64,000 bases of DNA from Planobispora rosea (lineage in GTDB: Bacteria > Actinomycetota > Actinomycetes > Streptosporangiales > Streptosporangiaceae). Of the stretch, positions 33,042-41,893 are shown one piece after another. The position numbers were made by a program, and so were the translations under genes. The notes beneath the pieces are model-generated. The model saw nothing but the letters and a program-made list of their open reading frames with translations. It did not search any database and had not been told where the DNA came from. The DNA lies in contig NZ_BMQP01000039.1 of the NCBI RefSeq assembly GCF_014648175.1, forward strand, positions 16,321 to 80,320. Reading direction: 5' to 3'. Each line of letters opens with the position of its first letter. Within the stretch, counting starts at the first letter, position 1.

Positions 33042-35648
33042 GTGCGTTCCGAGTGGTCCGGACTGCCCGTCCGGCATGTCCTTCCCGAGCTGGCCGCCGC
33101 CCTGGACGAGTACGGCGTCGCCGTACTCACCGCCCCTCCCGGCACCGGCAAGACCACGCTGCTCCCGCTCGCCCTGGCCGGGCTCCTCGACGGCCCGCCG
33201 ACCAGGAAGGCGATCGTGGCCGAGCCGCGCCGGATGGCGGTACGGGCGGCGGCCCGGCGGATGGCCTGGCTGCTGGAGTCGCGGGTCGGCGCGGAGGTCG
33301 GCTTCTCGGTCCGGGGCGAGCGCAGGGCGGGGCCGGACACGATCGTCGAGGTCGTCACCACCGGGGTCCTCCTCCAGCGCCTTCAGCGTGACCCCGAGCT
33401 CGGCGGCGTGGACGTGGTCCTGCTGGACGAGTGCCATGAGCGCCATCTGGACGCCGACACCGCCCTCGCCTTCCTCCTCGACGTCCGCGCCACCCTCCGC
33501 CCCGACCTGCGGCTGCTCGCCACCTCCGCCACCGCCGACGCGGCTCCCTGGGCCCGCCTGCTCGGCACCGGCGAGGACGCGACGGCCCCGATCATCCACG
33601 CCTCCGGCACCCTGCACCCCGTCACCGCGATCTGGGCGCCGCCGCCCCGGCCCACGGCGCCCCCGCACGGTCTCCGGGTCGATCCCGCGTTCCTGTCCCA
33701 CGTCGCCGACGTCGTACGGCGGGCGCTGGCCGAGCGGCACGGGGACGTGCTGTGCTTCCTGCCCGGTGTCGGCGAGATCGGCCGGGTCGCCGGGATGCTC
33801 GCCGGGCTCGACCCGGGCGGAGTCCAGATCCTCCAGGTCCACGGGCAGGCTCCGGCCCACGTCCAGGACGCGGTCCTGTCCCCCGGCCGGACGCGGCGGG
33901 TGATCCTCGCGACCTCGGTCGCCGAGTCGAGCCTGACCGTGCCCGGCGTCCGGGTCGTGGTCGACTCCGGCCTGGCTCGCGAGCCGCGCACCGACCACGC
34001 CCGTGGCCTCGGCTCGCTCACCACCGTCCGCGTCTCCCGCGCCTCGGCCGAGCAGCGAGCCGGACGCGCGGGCCGGGAGGCTCCCGGTACGGTCTACCGG
34101 TGCTGGTCCCGGGCCGAGCACGACCGCCTCCCCGAGTACTCCCGGCCCGAGATCGCCCTCGCCGATCTGACCGGCTTCGCGCTGCAGGCGGCCTGCTGGG
34201 GCGATCCCGCCGCGACCGGCCTGGCCCTGCTCGACCCGCCCCCGCCGGCCGCGATGGCCGCCGCCCGCCGTACCCTGCACGCCCTCGGCGCCCTCCGGCC
34301 CCGTGCCGCCTCCACCGGCCCGGACACGCGGGCCGGTGCCGGGCAGCCCGGTGACCCGGAGCTCTCCGACGCCGTCGTCACCGATCGGGGGAGGCGGATG
34401 TCCGCCGTCGGGGTCCACCCCCGCCTGGCCCGCGCCCTGATCGACCTCGGTCCTCGGGCCGCCGAGGTCGTCGCCCTCCTGTCCGAGCAGCTCCCCCGGG
34501 ACGCGGGCGACGACCTCGTCGCGATCTGGCGGTCCGCCCGCCGGGGCGGAGACGGCTTCTCCGCCCGCTGGCGCCGGGAGGCCGAACGCCTGGCGCGGGC
34601 CGCACCCCGGGAGGACGGCTCCCCGGCCCCCGCCCGGCACACCGATCCGGCCGGCACCCGGACCATCGGCCCGATCGCCACCCGGAACGACGACCACCTG
34701 GCCGGGATGGTGGTCGCTCTGGCCTACCCCGAGCGGGTGGCCCGCAGGCGCGGCGGCGCCTACCTCATGGCCTCGGGAACGGCCGCCGAACTGCCCCCGG
34801 GATCGCGGCTCGGCACGGCCGAGTGGCTGGCCGTCGCGGTCGCGGACCGGCCCACCGGGTCGGCGACGGCACGGATCACGCAGGCCGTCGTGATCGACGA
34901 GGAGATCGCCAGGCTCGCCGCCGCTCCGCTGTACGGATCCGGTGACGAGATCACCTGGCGGATCCCTCCGGGACAGCGGCAGGGCGACGTCTCGGCCCGG
35001 CGGGTCGAGCGGCTCGGCGCGATCGAGCTCTCCTCGTCCCCGCTCCGCGACGCCGACGTCAGGCCCGCCGTCCTTGCGGGACTGCGCACCGAGGGACTGT
35101 CGGTGCTGCGCTGGTCTCCCGAGGCCGCGGCCCTGCGCGAACGCCTGGCGTTCTGCCGCCGCGCGCTCGGCGAGCCCTGGCACCCGGTGGACGACGACTC
35201 CCTCGTCGGCGCCGCCGACCTGTGGCTGGAACCCGAGTTGTCCCGTGCCCGCCGCCGTTCCGACCTGGAGCGCATCGACGTGGCCGCGGCCCTGCTCCGG
35301 CTGGTCCCGTGGAGCGCCCGCCTGGAGGAGACGGCTCCGGAGCGGATCGAGGTGCCGAGCGGGTCGCGGATCAGGATCGACTACTCCGGAGAGCGGCCGG
35401 TCCTCGCCGCCAAGCTGCAGGAGCTGTTCGGCTGGGACGAGGCCCCGAGCGTGGCCGGGGTGCCCCTCGTGGTCCACCTGCTCTCCCCCGCCGGGCGCCC
35501 GGCCGCCGTCACCGGCGACCTCGCCTCCTTCTGGCGCGAGGGCTACCGCGCGGTCCGCGCCGAACTGCGCGGCCGCTACCCGAAGCACCCCTGGCCCGAG
35601 GACCCGCTCTCCGCCGTGGCGACCCGCCGCACCGACCCCCGCCGCTGA
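33042..35648 (+). CDS. hrpB: HrpB-type ATP-dependent DExH helicase
   Basis: An 868-residue DEAH/RHA helicase. Motif I APPGTGKTT near residue 32, motif II DECHER near 127, SAT motif III (LLATSAT) near 162, motif V/VI region LATSVAESSLTVPGVRVVVD and AEQRAGRAGR near 290-350, then the HrpB-specific C-terminal domain ending GRYPKHPWPEDPLSA. HrpB is a predicted RNA helicase with no firmly known role. GTG 33042 is preceded only by GGTCGG, so the ribosome binding site is weak. Length matches the family. Confidence 0.95.
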   Translation: MRSEWSGLPVRHVLPELAAALDEYGVAVLTAPPGTGKTTLLPLALAGLLDGPPTRKAIVAEPRRMAVRAAARRMAWLLESRVGAEVGFSVRGERRAGPDTIVEVVTTGVLLQRLQRDPELGGVDVVLLDECHERHLDADTALAFLLDVRATLRPDLRLLATSATADAAPWARLLGTGEDATAPIIHASGTLHPVTAIWAPPPRPTAPPHGLRVDPAFLSHVADVVRRALAERHGDVLCFLPGVGEIGRVAGMLAGLDPGGVQILQVHGQAPAHVQDAVLSPGRTRRVILATSVAESSLTVPGVRVVVDSGLAREPRTDHARGLGSLTTVRVSRASAEQRAGRAGREAPGTVYRCWSRAEHDRLPEYSRPEIALADLTGFALQAACWGDPAATGLALLDPPPPAAMAAARRTLHALGALRPRAASTGPDTRAGAGQPGDPELSDAVVTDRGRRMSAVGVHPRLARALIDLGPRAAEVVALLSEQLPRDAGDDLVAIWRSARRGGDGFSARWRREAERLARAAPREDGSPAPARHTDPAGTRTIGPIATRNDDHLAGMVVALAYPERVARRRGGAYLMASGTAAELPPGSRLGTAEWLAVAVADRPTGSATARITQAVVIDEEIARLAAAPLYGSGDEITWRIPPGQRQGDVSARRVERLGAIELSSSPLRDADVRPAVLAGLRTEGLSVLRWSPEAAALRERLAFCRRALGEPWHPVDDDSLVGAADLWLEPELSRARRRSDLERIDVAAALLRLVPWSARLEETAPERIEVPSGSRIRIDYSGERPVLAAKLQELFGWDEAPSVAGVPLVVHLLSPAGRPAAVTGDLASFWREGYRAVRAELRGRYPKHPWPEDPLSAVATRRTDPRR

Positions 35649-35748
35649 ACCCCGCGGGAGACCGCGGGAGACGGTGAGGCCGCGGGAGGCCGCGAGGCCG
35701 CCGCAGGCAGGCGCGCCCCGCCCCCGGAGCCGGAGCGGCCGGGACAGA

Positions 35749-36453
35749 TCAGGCGGGCAGGCGGTCCTGGGTGGGGATGATGTCCTCAAGCCGGGTGACG
35801 GGCATGTCGTAGGAGGTGACGGTGGCGTCGAGGGCGGCGGCGAGGGAGACCGCGGTGCGGTAGAGGAGCTCCAGGCCCGGGTGGTTCGCGAGGTCCCTGG
35901 CGTCGAGCTCCAGGTCGATCACGTGGTCCTCGGGGTCCATCAGGTCGGAGGTCGGCCAGCTGTAGGAGGCCTTGACGACGCTGCCCGGCCCGCCTTCGAA
36001 GGAGCACAGGCCCAGCTCGTGATCGTGGCGGACGGTCCGCTCCCCGAGGACCGAGCGCACCAGCTCGGCCACCTCCTCGCAGTCGAGCACGCCGCGCTTG
36101 GCACCCAGGTTCACCTGGACGTCGACGTAGTCGTCCTGGATCTCCGGCGGGTACAGCGCTCCGCCGATCCGGCTGGCGAGGGCGTTGAGCACGAACCTGG
36201 CGGCGTCCTTGTCGCCGTCGGCGACGATCGCCCCCCTCCGGTCGGCCGGGATGCCCGCCTTGGCGGCCACGCCCTCGGTGACCTCCGTCCAGCGCACCTT
36301 GGCGTCCCGTACGACGAACCAGTCGCCCGAGACCTTGAGCGCGGGGTCGTACTGGCGGAGCAGGCTCTCCAGCCGCCCCGGCTCCGGGGGCCGGAAGGTG
36401 AGCAGGCAGGGGTTGGAACGGAGCTGACGAGCCGTCTTGTCGAGGAACCACAT
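35749..36453 (-). CDS. Hypothetical protein, 234 residues
   Basis: I do not recognise the family. It is a soluble acidic protein beginning MWFLDKTARQLRSNPCLLTF, with a central VQVNLGAKRGVLDCEEVAELVRSVLGE region and late LDARDLANHPGLELLYRTAV. It contains few cysteines, no signal peptide and no membrane helix. Its start region faces the SPFH gene, and the 185-base gap between them holds both promoters. ORF length and codon use support a real gene. Confidence 0.65.
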   Translation of the reverse strand: MWFLDKTARQLRSNPCLLTFRPPEPGRLESLLRQYDPALKVSGDWFVVRDAKVRWTEVTEGVAAKAGIPADRRGAIVADGDKDAARFVLNALASRIGGALYPPEIQDDYVDVQVNLGAKRGVLDCEEVAELVRSVLGERTVRHDHELGLCSFEGGPGSVVKASYSWPTSDLMDPEDHVIDLELDARDLANHPGLELLYRTAVSLAAALDATVTSYDMPVTRLEDIIPTQDRLPA

Positions 36454-36599
36454 GGTTTCAGTATCCGGCCTCCCACTTGCGTTTCACTTGAAAGCCTCCA
36501 GGTCAAACGCTGTGCGACCACGGAAAGCCCGGCACCGCGGGCCTTTCCGTGCATCTGTCCGGCCCGCCGTACGACGTGCGCGCGACGCCCTCTGTCGGA

Positions 36600-36623
36600 T
36601 ATCGTGGTGATATCACTCCGATA
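36600..36623. promoter_or_regulatory. 24-bp near-perfect palindromic operator before the SPFH gene
   Basis: Arms TATCG (36600-36604) and CGATA (36619-36623) flank the 10-bp palindrome GTGATATCAC (36607-36616), all around one centre, with two mismatched bases on each side. It ends 15 bases before the SPFH start, so it covers the promoter or early transcript. The ribbon-helix-helix protein encoded downstream is an attractive binder. Confidence 0.65.
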
Positions 36624-36638
36624 GCAAAGGCAGGATTC

Positions 36639-37502
36639 ATGGAGCGACAGGCTTTCCGGATGAGCGGGTTCGCGGTCCTGGTCGGGCTGCTGGTCGTGGC
36701 GGCGGTCGTGGGAGCGGTCGTGGTGGCGGCCGGATGGACCGACTCGGTTGCGGCGCTGGTCGCCACGGTCGGACCGTGGGGTCTCGCCGCGCTCGTCCTG
36801 CTCAGCGGGTTCACGGTCGTCAACCCCAACGAGGCGAAGGTCGTGCAGTTCCTCGGCCGCTACATCGGCACGGTGAGCACGCCGGGCTTCCAGTGGGTGC
36901 TGCCCTTCACCACCAAGCAGAACGTCACCCTCCGGATCCGGAACTTCGAGACGAACAAGCTCAAGGTGAACGACGCCGACGGCAACCCGGTGGAGATCGC
37001 GGCCGTGGTCGTCTACAAGGTCACCGACACCGCCAAGGCGGCGTTCTCCGTCGACGACTACGAGGAGTACGTCGCGATCCAGTCCGAGGCCGCCGTCCGG
37101 CACCTGGCCACCAGCCACCCCTACGACGCCCACCAGGAGGGCCGTACCAGCCTGCGCGACGGCGCCGAGGTCGCCGAGGAGCTCACCGCCGAACTGCGCG
37201 AGCGCACCCAGCTCGCCGGAGTCGAGGTGCTGGAGGCACGGATCACGCATCTCGCCTATGCTCCGGAGATCGCCCAGGCGATGCTCGTCCGCCAGCAGGC
37301 CGCCCAGGTCGTCGCGGCCCGCACGCACATCGTGTCCGGCGCGGTGGGCATGGTCCAGCTGGCCCTGACCAGGCTGGCCGAGGAGGGCGTGGTGGATCTC
37401 GACGAGGAGCGGAAGGCGCAGATGGTCTCCAACCTGCTGGTCGTCCTGTGCGGTGACCGGGCGACCCAGCCGGTGGTCAACGCCGGCAGTCTCTACTCCT
37501 AG
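36639..37502 (+). CDS. SPFH/Band 7 domain protein
   Basis: A 287-residue membrane-anchored protein of the stomatin/prohibitin/flotillin type. Two N-terminal helices (about residues 7-30 and 43-58) precede the SPFH domain, seen as VNPNEAKVVQFLGRYIGTV, GFQWVLPF, VNDADGNPVEIAAVVVYKV and YAPEIAQAMLVRQQA. Such proteins form rings or patches that organise membrane complexes. ATG 36639 follows AAAGGCAGG. The downstream RHH gene begins 3 bases after its stop, a pair conserved in many actinomycetes, so the two are one operon. Confidence 0.9.
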   Translation: MERQAFRMSGFAVLVGLLVVAAVVGAVVVAAGWTDSVAALVATVGPWGLAALVLLSGFTVVNPNEAKVVQFLGRYIGTVSTPGFQWVLPFTTKQNVTLRIRNFETNKLKVNDADGNPVEIAAVVVYKVTDTAKAAFSVDDYEEYVAIQSEAAVRHLATSHPYDAHQEGRTSLRDGAEVAEELTAELRERTQLAGVEVLEARITHLAYAPEIAQAMLVRQQAAQVVAARTHIVSGAVGMVQLALTRLAEEGVVDLDEERKAQMVSNLLVVLCGDRATQPVVNAGSLYS

Positions 37503-37505
37503 ACC

Positions 37506-37694
37506 ATGCCCGAGCGGAAGAAACTCCTGCTCCGGCTCGACCCGGCCGTCTACGAGGCGATCGCCAAGTGGGCGGCCGACGACCTGCGCAGCGTCAACGC
37601 GCAGATCGAGTACGCGCTGCGCCTGGCGCTGAAGGAAGCGGGCCGCGCCGCGAAGAAGGACGGGACGCCCGACAACGGCGCGTCATCCGATTGA
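37506..37694 (+). CDS. Arc-like ribbon-helix-helix protein
   Basis: A 62-residue RHH protein. KKLLLRLDPAVYEAIAKWA is the beta-strand plus first helix, DDLRSVNAQIEYALRLAL the second helix, and a Lys/Asp tail follows. RHH proteins bind DNA as dimers, and this one probably recognises the palindrome before its own operon. It starts at ATG 37506, 3 bases after the SPFH stop. It has the appearance of an antitoxin, but no toxin-like gene is adjacent. Confidence 0.85.
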   Translation: MPERKKLLLRLDPAVYEAIAKWAADDLRSVNAQIEYALRLALKEAGRAAKKDGTPDNGASSD

Positions 37695-37753
37695 GACCCG
37701 ATTGCGGCACAGGGCACTTCCCCTGACCGTGCCTGCGGGACCACACTCGGTGC

Positions 37754-39160
37754 ATGTCGTGGGTGGGAAGATCCGCAATCGAGATCGCGGAAGCCGTACG
37801 ACGGGGAAAGGCCACCGTCCCGGTGGTCGTCGAGGAGCATCTCCGGGCGATCGCCGAGCGTGACGGGAACGTGGGGGCGTTCCGCAGGGTCAGGGCCGAG
37901 GAGGCGGTCGCGGAGGCGCGTGCCGTACAGGAGCGGGAGGATCTGGCGGAGCTGCCGCTCGCCGGGGTGCCGATCGCGGTCAAGGACACCGTTCCGGTGC
38001 GGGGCGAGGCGGTGCGCCACGGCTCGGCCGCCACACCGGACGCGCCCGCGGCCGGGGACCATCCCGTGGTGGCCCGGTTGCGGGAGGCCGGCGCGGTGGT
38101 CGTCGGGATCACCAACGTGCCGGAGCTGTGCCTGGCGGGTTTCTCCGACAGCGTGTACGGCGTGACCCGCAACCCGTGGAACCTCGAACGCACCCCCGGC
38201 GGATCGTCGGGCGGGAGCGCGGCGGCCGTGGCGGCGGGGATGGTCCCGCTGGCCCACGGCACCGACGGGCTCGGCTCGCTGCGCATCCCGGCGGCCTGCT
38301 GCGGAATCGTCTCGATCAAGCCCGGCACGGGAGTGCTCCCGCCGCCGGAACCCGACTGGCACGGCCTGTCGGAGAACGGCCCGCTCGCCACGACGGTGGC
38401 CGACCTCGCCCTCGCCCTGGCCGTGATGTCCGGTGACATGTCCCTGGCCACGCCCGGTGAGACCGAGTCCCTCCGGGTCGGCGAGTCGATCGACGACTAC
38501 CCGGGCGGGCTGACCACCTCCGAGCCGGTGAGGCTCAAGGTCGCCGTCGCGCCCCGGCCGCTGCCGCCGGGGTTCGCCGTGGACGGGGAGTTCCAGGAGG
38601 CGGTGAACGGCGCCGCGCGCCTGCTCGGCGAGGCCGGGCACACGGTCGTGGAGCACGACGTCCGGCTGCCCGTGTGGACCGGCACCGCCGCGGTGGCCAC
38701 CTGGTTCGCGCTCGCGCGCGAGGACGCGGCCGGACTCGACCGGCGCAGGCTGGAGCGGCGGACCAGGGCACTGGCCCGCGCCGGGCGGATCCTGGGCGCG
38801 CTGAGATGGGACGGCGCGCGGGGCCGCGACCGCTGGCGCGCCCACGGGGCCGACCAGTGGTTCGGCGACGCCGACGTGCTCGTCACCCCGACGCTGGCGA
38901 CGGCCCCGCCGCGCGCCGAGCGCTGGGGACACCGCGGCCTGCTCGGCAACGCCCGCGCCAACCTGACCTACGCTCCGGCGACCGCCGCGTGGAACATGGC
39001 GGGCTGGCCCGCCATGACCGTCCCGTACGGCAGGCACTCCACCGGCCTGCCGATCGGCGTGCAGCTCGTCGCGGCCCCCGGCGGCGAGACCCAGCTCCTG
39101 ACCCTGGCCGCCCAGTTGGAGGCCGCCGCCCCCTGGCCCCGCCACGCCCCGCTCACCTGA
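37754..39160 (+). CDS. Amidase-signature family amidase
   Basis: A 468-residue amidase. The Ser-cisSer-Lys triad is present: Lys in AVKDTVPV near residue 77, the signature RTPGGSSGGSAAAVAAG near 150-166, and GSLRIPA near 180 with the nucleophile serine. The middle and C-terminal portions are typical, including WNMAGWPAMTVPYG. It hydrolyses an amide bond (nitrile-derived amides, peptides or glutamyl groups); the substrate cannot be read. ATG 37754 is well placed but the ribosome binding site is poor. No gatB or gatC is near, so it is not part of the tRNA amidotransferase. Confidence 0.92.
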   Translation: MSWVGRSAIEIAEAVRRGKATVPVVVEEHLRAIAERDGNVGAFRRVRAEEAVAEARAVQEREDLAELPLAGVPIAVKDTVPVRGEAVRHGSAATPDAPAAGDHPVVARLREAGAVVVGITNVPELCLAGFSDSVYGVTRNPWNLERTPGGSSGGSAAAVAAGMVPLAHGTDGLGSLRIPAACCGIVSIKPGTGVLPPPEPDWHGLSENGPLATTVADLALALAVMSGDMSLATPGETESLRVGESIDDYPGGLTTSEPVRLKVAVAPRPLPPGFAVDGEFQEAVNGAARLLGEAGHTVVEHDVRLPVWTGTAAVATWFALAREDAAGLDRRRLERRTRALARAGRILGALRWDGARGRDRWRAHGADQWFGDADVLVTPTLATAPPRAERWGHRGLLGNARANLTYAPATAAWNMAGWPAMTVPYGRHSTGLPIGVQLVAAPGGETQLLTLAAQLEAAAPWPRHAPLT

Positions 39161-39181
39161 GCGAGGCGCGGCGGAGGAGGA

Positions 39182-40282
39182 TCAGAGGCCGGTGGGGTGC
39201 CAGACGGTCTTGGTCTCCAGGAAGGCCGTCATCCGCCTGGTGCCGGGGTCGGCGGACCAGTCGGGGGCGGACGGGCGCAGGACGCGCTTGAGGTTCTCCG
39301 CCGCGGCCTGCTCGCAGGTGACGGCCAGGTCCTCGTCGGCGACGCCGGTGAGGTCGATCGCGTTGACGTCCATGTGCGCGGCCAGCCAGGGGGCGATCTC
39401 CTTCACCGAGCCGGTGAGGATGTTCACCACGCCGCCGGGCAGGTCGGAGGTGGCGAGCACCTCGGCCAGGGTGATCGACGGCAGCGGGGCCCGCTCGCTG
39501 GCGACCACGACGCACGTGTTGCCCGTGACGATCACCGGGGCGACCACCGAGACCAGGCCGAGCAGCGGGTCGTCCGGCGCGACCACCGCGACGACGCCGG
39601 TCGGCTCGGGCGCGGAGATGTTGAAGTACGGCCCGGCGACGGGGTTGGCCGACCCCGCCACCGCGGAGATCTTGTCGGACCACCCGGCGTACCAGACCAG
39701 CCGGTCGATCGCCGCGTCCACGGCCTCCCCGGCCCGCTCGGTCCCGGCGTCGGCCAGCTCGGCGGCGAACTGGGCCCGGCGGCTCTCCAGCATCTCGGCG
39801 ATCCGGTAGAGGATCTGCCCCCGGTTGTACGGCGTCGCGCCCGACCACCCGGCGAACGCCTTGCGCGCGGCGGACACCGCGTCGCGGGCGTCCTTGCGGG
39901 ACGCCTTGGACGCGTTGGCCAGGAAACCGCCCGTGGAGGAGGTCACGACGTAGGACCTTCCGCTCTCCGAACGCGGGAACGCCCCGCCGATGTACAGCTT
40001 GTAGGTCTTGCGCACCGACAGCCGACCGGCCCGCTGCCCGTCCGACTCCCGGCCTGCCCCGGCGGCCGGGACGTCCGGTGCCACGGTGCCGGACGCCGGA
40101 GCCTGCGCCAGCGGGGCCTCCGCGACCAGGGCCGTGGCCACCGGGCCGCCGGCGGCCGGCGTCTCCTCCACCGGCATCTCCGTGACCGGCATCTCCGTGA
40201 CCGGTTCCTTCACGGCCCGCGCCTTCCCGGCCCGCGCCTTGGCGGTCCGAGCCTTGGCCGCGTCCCGCTCGGTCTTACTCAT
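39182..40282 (-). CDS. Truncated aldehyde-dehydrogenase-like protein with Lys/Ala/Pro N-terminal extension
   Basis: A 366-residue protein: residues 1-88 are a low-complexity extension (KARTAKARAGKARAV, then Pro/Glu/Ala repeats), and residues 89-366 match the first half of aldehyde dehydrogenases (KTYKLYIGGAFPRSESGRSY, AARKAFAGWSGATPYNRGQ, TGVVAVVAPDDPLLGLVS, LPGGVVNILTG). It ends before the catalytic cysteine, and the conserved ELGGK glutamate is replaced. So it should be catalytically dead. A short ALDH next to a full ALDH and deoC is a recurring actinobacterial arrangement, so it may be a structural or regulatory partner of the full enzyme. The start at 40282 follows GGAGAGGG. Confidence 0.8.
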   Translation of the reverse strand: MSKTERDAAKARTAKARAGKARAVKEPVTEMPVTEMPVEETPAAGGPVATALVAEAPLAQAPASGTVAPDVPAAGAGRESDGQRAGRLSVRKTYKLYIGGAFPRSESGRSYVVTSSTGGFLANASKASRKDARDAVSAARKAFAGWSGATPYNRGQILYRIAEMLESRRAQFAAELADAGTERAGEAVDAAIDRLVWYAGWSDKISAVAGSANPVAGPYFNISAPEPTGVVAVVAPDDPLLGLVSVVAPVIVTGNTCVVVASERAPLPSITLAEVLATSDLPGGVVNILTGSVKEIAPWLAAHMDVNAIDLTGVADEDLAVTCEQAAAENLKRVLRPSAPDWSADPGTRRMTAFLETKTVWHPTGL

Positions 40283-40464
40283 CTCCGCGCCCTCTCCACA
40301 TGGTCTGCTGCTGTGCCAGCCGTACCGGCACGAAGATCTGACCGCAGCGGCTCACCCCGCACCGGTGGGCGAACCACCCGCGCCGGTCCGGACGGCCGGC
40401 CCGGGCGAAGCCGTGGCCCCGGGTGCCCTGGGCCCGGCGGGCCCGGCGCCGGGACTCGCGATGC

Positions 40465-41889
40465 TCACACATCGAGATACGCCTCCAGCCCGTGACGGCC
40501 GCCCTCCCTGCCGTACCCGGACTCCTTGTAGCCGCCGAACGGCGAGGCCGGGTCGAACTTGTTGAAGGTGTTGGCCCACACGACGCCCGCGCGGAGCCGG
40601 TCCGCCATCCACAGGATGCGCGAGCCCTTCTCCGTCCAGACGCCGGCCGAGAGCCCGTAGGCCGTGTTGTTGGCCTTCTCCACGGCCTCGGCCGGGGTAC
40701 GGAAGGTCAGCACGGCCAGGACCGGGCCGAAGACCTCGTCCCGGGCGATGCGGTGGGACTGGGCGACGCCGCTGAAGATCGTCGGCGGGAACCAGAAGCC
40801 GCGCTCCGGCAGCGCGCAGGCCGGGGACCAGCGCTCGGCGCCCTCGGCCTCGCCGATGTCGGACAGCTCGCGGACCCGGGCGAGCTGCTCGGCGGAGTTG
40901 ATCGCGCCGATGTCGGTGTTCTTGTCCATCGGGTCACCGAGGCGGAGCATGCTCAGGCGACGCTTGAGCGCCTCCATCAGGTCCCCGGCGATCGACTCCT
41001 GGACCAGCAGCCGGGAGCCCGCGCAGCAGACGTGGCCCTGGTTGAAGAAGATGCCGTTGACGATGCCCTCGACCGCCTGGTCGATCGCGGCGTCCTCGAA
41101 GATGATGTTGGCGGCCTTGCCGCCCAGCTCCAGCGTCACCTTCTTGGCGGAGCCCGCGACGCTGCGCGCGATGATGCGGCCGACCTCGGTCGAGCCGGTG
41201 AAGGCGACCTTGTTGACGTCGGGGTGGTTGACCACGGCCGCGCCGGTCTCCCCGGCGCCGGTCACGATGTTCACCACGCCGGGCGGGAGCTCGGCCTGGC
41301 GGCAGATCTCGGCGAACAGCAGCGCGGTCAGCGGCGTCGTCTCGGCGGGCTTGAGCACCACCGTGTTGCCGCAGGCCAGCGCGGGGGCGATCTTCCAGGC
41401 GAGCATGAGCAGCGGGAAGTTCCACGGGATGACCTGGCCGGCCACGCCCAGGGGCCTCGGATCGGGACCGTATCCGGCGTAGCCGAGCTTGTCGGCCCAA
41501 CCCGCGTAGTAGAAGAAGTGCGCGGCGACCAGCGGCAGGTCCACGTCGCGCGCCTCGCGGATCGGCTTGCCGTTGTCCAGCGTCTCCAGCACCGCCAGCT
41601 CGCGCGAGCGCTCCTGGACGATGCGGGCGATCCGGAACAGGTACTTGGCCCGCTCGGAGCCGGGCAGCGCCGACCAGGCGCCGAACGCCTTGCGCGCGGC
41701 CCGCACGGCGCGGTCCACGTCCGCCTGGGAGGCGGTGGCGACCTCGGCCAGCACCTCCTCGGTGGCGGGGTTGACCGTCTTGAAGGGCGTGCCCGCGCCG
41801 TCGGTGAACTCACCGTCGATGAACAGGCCGTAGGACGGCTTGATGTCGACGACGTCGCGGGACTCGGGTGCCGGTGCGTATTCGAACAT
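40465..41889 (-). CDS. NAD(P)-dependent aldehyde dehydrogenase
   Basis: A complete 474-residue ALDH. Motifs: WNFPLLML (cofactor), FTGSTEVGRIIA, catalytic Glu in LELGGKAANIIFEDA, catalytic Cys in NQGHVCCAGSR, and EVFGPVLAVLTF. It lies directly after deoC on the same strand (4-base gap) and before the truncated ALDH, so it probably oxidises the acetaldehyde or related aldehyde made by deoxyribose-phosphate aldolase. Start ATG 41889. Confidence 0.94.
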   Translation of the reverse strand: MFEYAPAPESRDVVDIKPSYGLFIDGEFTDGAGTPFKTVNPATEEVLAEVATASQADVDRAVRAARKAFGAWSALPGSERAKYLFRIARIVQERSRELAVLETLDNGKPIREARDVDLPLVAAHFFYYAGWADKLGYAGYGPDPRPLGVAGQVIPWNFPLLMLAWKIAPALACGNTVVLKPAETTPLTALLFAEICRQAELPPGVVNIVTGAGETGAAVVNHPDVNKVAFTGSTEVGRIIARSVAGSAKKVTLELGGKAANIIFEDAAIDQAVEGIVNGIFFNQGHVCCAGSRLLVQESIAGDLMEALKRRLSMLRLGDPMDKNTDIGAINSAEQLARVRELSDIGEAEGAERWSPACALPERGFWFPPTIFSGVAQSHRIARDEVFGPVLAVLTFRTPAEAVEKANNTAYGLSAGVWTEKGSRILWMADRLRAGVVWANTFNKFDPASPFGGYKESGYGREGGRHGLEAYLDV

Positions 41890-41893
41890 CGCC

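Noticed and set aside
32904..35789. A 961-codon open frame antisense to hrpB
   Set aside because: It is the shadow of a GC-rich coding gene; its amino acid composition is Gly/Arg/Pro-rich without domains, while the sense strand has all helicase motifs.
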